A stretch of 64,000 nucleotides of DNA from Amphiduros pacificus. Its lineage: Eukaryota; Annelida; Polychaeta; Phyllodocida; Hesionidae. The stretch covers positions 22,411,995-22,475,994 of the forward strand of contig OX439011.1 of assembly GCA_949316495.1 (NCBI GenBank). The letters are read 5' to 3'. Made by a program: the position numbers and the translations under genes. The number at the start of each line of letters is the position of its first letter. The first letter of the stretch is position 1. Below, one piece after another: positions 56,701 through 64,000 of the stretch. The notes beneath the pieces were generated by a model, which was not told the origin of the DNA, searched no databases, and was given only the letters and a program-made list of their open reading frames with translations.

Positions 56701-59700
56701 ATTTGAATTAATTATTGAGTGGCGCCATCTTGTCACCCTAAATAGCGCCGGGGAAACGCTTCATAAATAACATTATGGGACTCTCCTTGACCCGTATGCA
56801 AAATTTGGTGAAGATTGAATCGACCTGCGCCATGTCTTTATCACTTGGAATATAAGGATTAATTTGATTTAATTGTTGAAATCTTAAAGTTGTGAGTGGC
56901 GCCATCTTATTACCGTAAAAAGCGCTGGTGAAACGTTCATAAATAACATTATGGGACCCTCCTTAACCCGTATACCAAATTCGGGGAACATTGAATCGGC
57001 CTGCGCCATGTCTTTATCACTTGGAATTTTAGGATTAATTTGATTTAATTATTGAAATCTTAAAGTTGTGAGTGGCGCCATCTTGTCACCGTAAATGTTC
57101 AACGCTTCGTAAATAACATAATGGGACTCTCCTTGACCTGTATGCAAAATTTGGTGAACATTGAATCGACCTGCGCCATGTCTTTATCACTTGGAATATT
57201 AGGATTAATTTAAATTAATTATTGAAATCTTAAAGTTGTGAGTGGCGCCATCTTGTCACCGTAAATAACGCCGGGAAAACGCTTCATAAATAACATTATG
57301 GGACTCTCCTTGACCCGTATGCAAAATTTGGTGAACATTGAATCGACCTGCGCCATGTCTTTATCACTTGGAATAATAGGATTAATTTAAATTATTTATT
57401 GAAATCTTAAAGTTGTGAGTGGCGTCATCTTGTCACCGTAAATAGCGCCGGGGAAACGCTTCATAAATAACATTGAATCGACCTGCGCAATGTCTTTTTC
57501 ACTTGGAATATTAGGATTCATTTTATTTAATTATTGAAATCTTAAAGTTGTGAGTGGCGCCATCTTGTCACCGTAAAAAGTGCCGAGGAAACGCTTCATA
57601 AATAACATTATGAGTCCCTCCTTGACCCGTATACCAAATTCGGGGAACATTGAATCGACCTGCGTTACGTCTTTTTCACTTGGAATATTAGGATTAATTT
57701 GAATTAATTATTGAAATCTTAAAGTTGTGAGTGGCGCCATATTGTTACCGTAAATAGAGCCGGGGAAACGCTTCATAAATAACATTATGGGACTCTCCTT
57801 GACCCGTATGAAAATTTGGTGAAGATTGAATCGACCTGTGCCATGTCTTTTTCACTCAGAATATTAGGATTAATTTGAATTAATTATTGAAATCTTAAAG
57901 TTGTGAGTGGCGCCATCTTGTCACCCTAAATAGCGCCGGGAAAACGCTTCATAAATAACATAATGGGACTCTCCTTGACCCGTATGCAAAATTTGGTGAA
58001 CATTGAATCGACCTGCGCCATGTCTTTATCACTTGGAATATAAGGATTAATTTGATTTAATTGTTGAAATCTTAAAGTTGTGAGTGGCGCCATCTTATTA
58101 CCGTAAATAGCGCTGGTGAAACGTTCATAAATAACATTATGGGACCCTCCTTAACCCGTATACCAAATTCGGGGAACATTGAATCGGCCTGCGCCATGTC
58201 TTTATCACTTGGAATTTTAGCATTAATTTGATTTAATTCTTGAAATCTTAAAGTTGTGAGTGGTGCCATCTTGTCACCGTAAATAGCGCCGGGAAAACGC
58301 TACATAAATAACATTATGGGACTCTCCTTGACCCGTATGCAAAATTTGGTGAACATTGAATCGACCTGCGCCATGTCTTTATCACTTGGAATATTAGGAT
58401 TAATTTAAATTAATTATTGAAATCTTAAAGTTGTGAGTGGCACCATCTTGTCACCGTAAATAGCGCCGAGAAAACGCTTCATAAATAACATTATGGGACT
58501 CTCCTTGACCCGTATGCAAAATTTGGTGAACATTGAATTGACCTGCGCCATGTCTTTATCACTTGGAATAATAGGATTAATTTAAATTATTTATTGAAAT
58601 CTTAAAGTTGTGAGTGGCGCCATATTGTCACCGTAAATAGCACCGGGGAAATGCTTCATAAATAACATTATGGGACCCTCCTTAACCCATATACCAAATT
58701 CGGGGAACATTGAATCGACCTGCGTTACGTCTTTTTCACTTGGAATATTAGGATTAATTTGAATTAATTATTGAAATCTTAAAGTTGTGAGTGGCGCCAT
58801 ATTGTTACCGTAAATAGCGCCGGGGAAACGCTTCATAAATAACATTATGGGACTCTCCTTGACCTGTATGAAAATTTGGTGAAGATTGAATCGACCTGCG
58901 CCATGTCTTTTTCACTCGGAATATTAGGATTAATTTGAATTAATTATTGAGTGGCGCCATCTTGTCACCCTAAATAGCGCCGGGGAAACGCTTCATAAAT
59001 AACATTATGGGACTCTCCTTGACCCGTATGCAAAATTTGGTGAAGATTGAATCGACCTGCGCCATGTCTTTATCACTTGGAATATAAGGATTAATTTGAT
59101 TTAATTGTTGAAATCTTAAAGTTGTGAGTGGCGCCATCTTATTACCGTAAAAAGCGCTGGTGAAACGTTCATAAATAACATTATGGGACCCTCCTTAACC
59201 CGTATACCAAATTCGGGGAACATTGAATCGGCCTGCGCCATGTCTTTATCACTTGGAATTTTAGGATTAATTTGATTTAATTATTGAAATCTTAAAGTTG
59301 TGAGTGGCGCCATCTTGTCACCGTAAATGTTCAACGCTTCGTAAATAACATAATGGGACTCTCCTTGACCTGTATGCAAAATTTGGTGAACATTGAATCG
59401 ACCTGCGCCATGTCTTTATCACTTGGAATATTAGGATTAATTTAAATTAATTATTGAAATCTTAAAGTTGTGAGTGGCGCCATCTTGTCACCGTAAATAA
59501 CGCCGGGAAAACGCTTCATAAATAACATTATGGGACTCTCCTTGACCCGTATGCAAAATTTGGTGAACATTGAATCGACCTGCGCCATGTCTTTATCACT
59601 TGGAATAATAGGATTAATTTAAATTATTTATTGAAATCTTAAAGTTGTGAGTGGCGTCATCTTGTCACCGTAAATAGCGCCGGGGAAACGCTTCATAAAT

Positions 59701-61289
59701 AACATTGAATCGACCTGCGCAATGTCTTTTTCACTTGGAATATTAGGATTCATTTTATTTAATTATTGAAATCTTAAAGTTGTGAGTGGCGCCATCTTGT
59801 CACCGTAAAAAGTGCCGAGGAAACGCTTCATAAATAACATTATGGGACCCTCCTTGACCCGTACACCAAATTCGGGGAACATTGAATCGACCTGCATCAT
59901 GTCTTTATCACTTGGAATATAAGGATTAATTTGAATTAATTATTGAAATCTTAAAGTTGTGAGTGGCGCCATCCTTGACCTGTATGCAAAATTTGGTGAA
60001 CATTGAATCGACCTGCGTTACGTCTTTTTCACTTGGAATATTAAGATTAATTTGAATTAATTATTGAAATCTTAAAGTTGTGAGTGGCGTCATCTTGTCA
60101 CCGTAAATAGTGCCGGGGAAACGCTTCATAAATAACATTATGGGACCCTCCTTGACCCGTATACCAAATTCGGGGAACATTGAATCGACCTGCGGCATGT
60201 CTTTATCACTTGGAATATAAGGATTAATTTGAATTAATTGTTGAAATCTTAAAGTTGTGAGTGGCGCCATCTTGTCACCATAAATAGCGCCGGGGAAACG
60301 CTTTATAAAAATAACATTATGGGACTCTCCTTGACCCGTATGCAAAATTTGGTGAACATTGAATCGACCTGCGCCATGTCTTTATCACTTGGAATATTAG
60401 GATTAATTTAAATTAATTATTGAAATCTTAAAGTTGTGAGTGGCGCCATCTTGTCACCGTAAATAGCGCCGGGAAAACGCTTCATAAATAACATTTTGGG
60501 ACTCTCCTTGACCCGTATGCAAAATTTGGTGAACATTGAATCGACCTGCGCCATGTCTTTATCACTTGGATTAATAGGATTAATTTAAATTAATTATTGA
60601 AATCTTAAAGTTGTGAGTGGCGTCATCTTGTCACCGTAAATAGCGCCGGGGAAACGCTTCATAAATAACATACTGGGACTCTCCTTGACCTGTATGCAAA
60701 ATTTGGTGAACATTGAATCGACCTGCGCAATGTCTTTTTCACTTGGAATATTTGGATTCATTTTATTTAATTATTGAAATCTTAAAGTTGTGAGTGGCGC
60801 CATCTTGTCACCGTAAAAAGTGTCGAGGAAACGCTTCATAAATAACATTATGAGACCCTCCTTGACCCGTATACCAAATTCGGGGAACATTGAATCGACC
60901 TGCGCCATGTCTTTATCACTTGGAATATAAGGATTAATTTGAATTAATTGTTGAAATCTTAAAGTTGTGAGTGGCGCCATCTTGTCACCGTAAATAGCGC
61001 CGGGGAAACACTTCATAAATAACATTATGGGACTCTCCTTGACCCGTATGCAAAATTTGGTGAACATTGAATCGACCTGCACTAGTTTTTTCACCCCTTG
61101 TTTAAATTATATTTTGGTTTTTTTTATTATTATAATTTCCTTTCACATAATATGGCACAAAATTCAGCTCGGTCATATTTGGAACATAATTTTTGAAATC
61201 TGACATGTTGACATAGTTTACTACAAATTTAGGAAAAAATTTGAATAATGAACTGTGAATAGTGAATAAGTAACAAAGTTCACACACAT
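53710..61289 (-). repeat. Right inverted arm: ~42 units of the ~177-bp satellite, plus tip
   Basis: Units with TTGTGAGTGGCGCCATCTTG, GGGAAACGCTTCATAAATAA and TTGGTGAACATTGAATCGAC repeat to 61,080, followed by a ~200-bp tip that is the complement of the left tip. Several unit types alternate, and one ~2.23-kb block is duplicated (55.4-57.6 and 57.6-59.9 kb). The 65-residue ORFs at 55,841-56,038 and 58,072-58,269, identical to each other, are artefacts of this duplication. Confidence 0.96.
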
Positions 61290-61404
61290 GAATTTTACCT
61301 GAGAATTATATACCTGTATTTGTATGGTTTTGCCTTTGTGATTTCAACTGTGACAGTTGCTTTGGGATGACTATTTACAGTGCCGGGGCTGTAATGGAAA
61401 TATC
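61290..61404. repeat. 164-bp direct duplication, right copy (second part)
   Basis: Continues the copy that begins at 45,967-46,025, resuming after the foldback-like element with the 9-bp target duplication GAATTTTAC. It matches 45,546-45,660 with about two differences and then runs into unique TCCACCGGAATATGAC. Confidence 0.9.
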
Positions 61405-61526
61405 CACCGGAATATGACTGACTTTTTACTGCCGTTACATCTAGTGGTTGACTATTGATGCCAATTGGGCCACTGAGTCCAGAAGCAACAAATTTGTGGG
61501 GAGTGGGTGGGGCCAATATGACGTCA

Positions 61527-61648
<122 letters not shown>

Positions 61649-62100
61649 TGACGATTGACACGGCGCATGCCATCTGGCTGCATCTAGACTCAGTGAATTC
61701 TCGCTATCTGCTCTCCTGGAAGTTTAGCTGGTCCGTGAAAAACACACTGTCCACCAGAGGCACACGCAAACTATTACCTCTTGCCAACCCAGATTATTAT
61801 ACCTCAGTGATGCGCGTATTGACGAGATTCCCAATGAATACGAGCATGCCGATTATTTCGTAACGTATTGATTAGTTGCGAACTATTTTGCGTCGGCCAT
61901 CTTTAGACTGGTCCCCCATCGAGTGTCAAGAACATCGTGTATACACAGAGGGCGTCAACCAGTCTATGGCTGTACGCACCATTTTCGGGTCACGTGACGG
62001 GGTCAAATGAGGTGCGTTTTTTTTAGAAAAGTTTTTAATGATAAATATCTTGTTTCTTGCATCATTTAAAAAAAAATACAGTAGCTGTCTGAGGTATAAA

Positions 62101-62205
62101 AACAAAACAGGCCTCGTCGGGTCAGCTGGGTGAGCGGATTCAGTTTGTAGGTCACCAACTCACTGAATCCGCTCACCCAGCTTCCCCGACTCGGTATGTT
62201 TTGTT
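62101..62205. repeat. Hairpin with 43-base arms and a 19-base loop
   Basis: GCTGGGTGAGCGGATTCAG (left) pairs with CTGAATCCGCTCACCCAGC (right). The outer parts, AACAAAACA and TGTTTTGTT, also pair, with a few mismatches between. Possibly a palindromic MITE or a structured RNA/DNA element. Confidence 0.9.
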
Positions 62206-63331
62206 ATAATATTCCTCCGGTACTACTTTTACTGGCCATGTGCTCAAGAACTGTCAGTGTGTTGTTAATGTGATTGACGTATTAACATCTCTTAATATCA
62301 AATATGAAGTTGCCTTGAGATGTATTTGAGTTCATTTGTTAACATTTGAACATTTTTTGTTGGTTATATTGACCAGAAGTATAAAAGATTAAAAGAATTC
62401 ATATTGTAAACAAAGCGGCCATCTTTGTTGTGGTTCCACGTTATCACTACCCCAGGAAATGGCTCCTCCGGTCGAGAAAGTAGTTCCAAGTTTTATTTCT
62501 CATTATAGTTGTTTCTACATGCACAAACTTTTGTATTAAGGGTGAAATATATCATAATATACCAATCTGAGTACAATTTAAGAAATAAAATAAGTAAGAC
62601 GGACAATTAAATAAAAATTGGTGGATGTGGTGAGCCACCACCAAAAGGCACCTTGTACAGAGGTGATAGGTTCACCACTTCGCCCTCTGGTGGAGTTTGC
62701 GTGAAAAAATGACGAAATTGGCGCGAGAGAGCGATGCATGACGGGAATGATGTTGCTTTGTAAACTTCCGCCCACCTTGCTTCAAGATGGGAGGGAAATT
62801 TCAGATTGACATCATACATTGACACGCTGATGTCAGCACTAAAGCGTGGTTGTTGTGTAATCATTATATGAGTAAATTGCAATCTACGTAATTTATGTCA
62901 ACATTGCGGAGGCAAAACTGACAAAAACAACGATGGAAAGATGAAAGGCAGAGGCGACAATGCCCCAAACAGGCTGTCGCCGCTGTTCCCGGATGTGCCG
63001 TGTGCAAAGAATTGGATCAAATACGATCGCAGCGCTCTGAAAATGCAGCGTATATGGTAGACCAGATAGGGAGAATTGGGCAAGGGGTCCTAAAGTTGTC
63101 AACATCCATCAACTGATCCCTATCATTTGAAATTAAGAAAAGGATGGGGTACCAGTCTAATAATATTAACTTCACTCAAGCGGGAGGTGGAAAGAACAGC
63201 CCTTTAAATGAATGAAACATAGATTTTACTACGTTTTGGCTCTAGAAATAACCGGCGTAATTGTTAATTTTAAAATGGTAGTTTTAAAGATTTCACATTA
63301 ATATTCTGGGCTAAAAATACTGATATCAGAT

Positions 63332-63758
63332 ACGATCGGCTTTTTGCATTCGGCACGTGGTGCGTTTGATAAATGGCTCGTTCAACATAGAGTGACTTGT
63401 ATCCATGTGACGTCACACAAGGACAGTGGCAAAAAAGGGTACACTACAGTATCTTTTCTGTACAAGTATTTATAATTTTTTTGGCACATTCGTGTTCACA
63501 AATATCATACAAAGTCCTATAAGAAGAAGAAATGCCAAATGATATAAATTGTGAAATTTGTTAAATTGAGCACCACCTTCAATATCCATTTCTGAACACG
63601 CCAATATATCAAAGTGTCAATCCAAGTTTGATGTTATCTATAGTATGTACATGCAAACATTTCTATTCAAACATTTTGATCCCAAAAGCCCCCAAAAATA
63701 CCAGGTGTCAGAACTGACACAACGCGCATCAACGTGCCGAATGCAACAAGCCGATACA
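63332..63758. mobile_element. ~427-bp inverted-repeat element (MITE-like)
   Basis: The left end CGGCTTTTTGCATTCGGCAC and the right end GTGCCGAATGCAACAAGCCG are inverted copies over about 30 bp. The interior has no ORF. No target duplication is clear, so the class is open. Confidence 0.6.
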
Positions 63759-63900
63759 ATCTTGTCAAACTTCAATGTACAGAAAATTGTGATGGTCTTA
63801 TGAGGGGGTGAAACAGAATGGCTCTATAATGATAAAAGTCGATGGATAGGAAAGTATTAGTATTTGAGCAGAATATGAAGGTATTAGTAGAAGGTATTAT

Positions 63901-63941
63901 CTGCTACTAATACCTTCAAAATATGAAAGTATTAGTAGCAG
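63901..63941. repeat. Hairpin, 16-base arms
   Basis: CTGCTACTAATACCTT and AAAGTATTAGTAGCAG pair with one mismatch around a 9-base loop. Related GTATTAGTAG direct repeats surround it (63,860-63,960). Confidence 0.85.
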
Positions 63942-64000
63942 AATATGAAGGTATCAGTAGTTCTTTCCTGAAACAGTAGTTTTCAGGAGAAAACTGGTAA

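Larger units (their letters stand above)
46026..61289. mobile_element. 15.3-kb foldback-like DNA element with satellite arms
   Basis: The terminal ~240 bp are inverted and nearly identical: the left starts ATGTGTGTGAACTTTGTTAC and the right ends with its complement. The 9 bases GAATTTTAC flank both ends (46,017-46,025 and 61,290-61,298), and the unfilled site occurs at 45,546-45,554. Inside the ends lie unequal arrays of one ~177-bp satellite in opposite orientation (left about 5 units, right about 42), then a Penelope-like insert. Long inverted arms of tandem repeats plus a 9-bp duplication are known from Drosophila Foldback and Mutator-like elements. No transposase is seen, so it would depend on an enzyme made elsewhere. 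Confidence 0.85.

Overview
The window is animal DNA, with spliced genes, long introns, and tandem repeats and transposons everywhere. The left half (about 2.7-32.7 kb, + strand) carries the 3' two thirds of a smooth-muscle-type myosin light chain kinase gene (MYLK). Twelve exons are recognised. In order they encode an acidic linker with a DFRSVL actin-binding motif, two Ig domains, one FN3 domain, the kinase, the autoinhibitory/calmodulin segment, a long Ser/Pro-rich linker, and a C-terminal telokin-like Ig domain that runs to the stop codon. Splice phases agree at every junction and give 958 residues in the window; the 5' end of the gene lies upstream. Kinase residues, FN3 and telokin-type Ig match chordate MLCK well. 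Several introns hold minisatellites that begin in splice-site sequence. I recall from memory that such 'mirage' minisatellites were described in amphioxus Adh genes. A cephalochordate is therefore my best guess for the source, but another marine invertebrate is not excluded.

The MYLK introns are dominated by tandem arrays: 23 bp (4.1-6.8 kb), 28 bp (7.9-8.9 kb), 51 bp (10.2-10.4 kb), a GTAGGTCACATG array (11.2-11.6 kb), 65 bp (14.9-15.6 kb), 44 bp (18.2-18.9 kb), 33 bp (19.8-20.3 kb), a 5-kb 34-bp array (21.1-26.1 kb), a dimeric ~293-bp array (26.8-28.7 kb) and two arrays sharing an inverted core (29.2-31.4 kb). Five of these or their neighbours duplicate a splice donor or acceptor.

From 32.7 to 45 kb there is no recognised intact gene. 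It holds a tRNA-derived SINE, a 5'-truncated Penelope-like element (minus strand, 37.2-39.1 kb), a 22-bp array (39.2-40.1 kb), and a decayed minus-strand coding region (42.7-44.1 kb). Translated pieces of that region show a coiled coil, an SGNH-hydrolase-like segment, a KH motif and a CCCH zinc finger.

From 46,026 to 61,289 lies one nested structure that I read as a 15.3-kb foldback-like DNA element. Its termini are inverted and near-identical, a 9-bp target duplication (GAATTTTAC) flanks it, and an unfilled copy of the target lies 0.5 kb to the left. Its two inverted arms are unequal arrays of a ~177-bp satellite (about 1 kb left, 7.6 kb right). The centre holds a Penelope-like retroelement (RT, GIY-YIG endonuclease, and a downstream C2H2 zinc-finger ORF), itself carrying a 754-bp solo LTR. 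The last 2.7 kb contain a (TA)n tract, strong hairpins and a short inverted-repeat element, with no supported gene.
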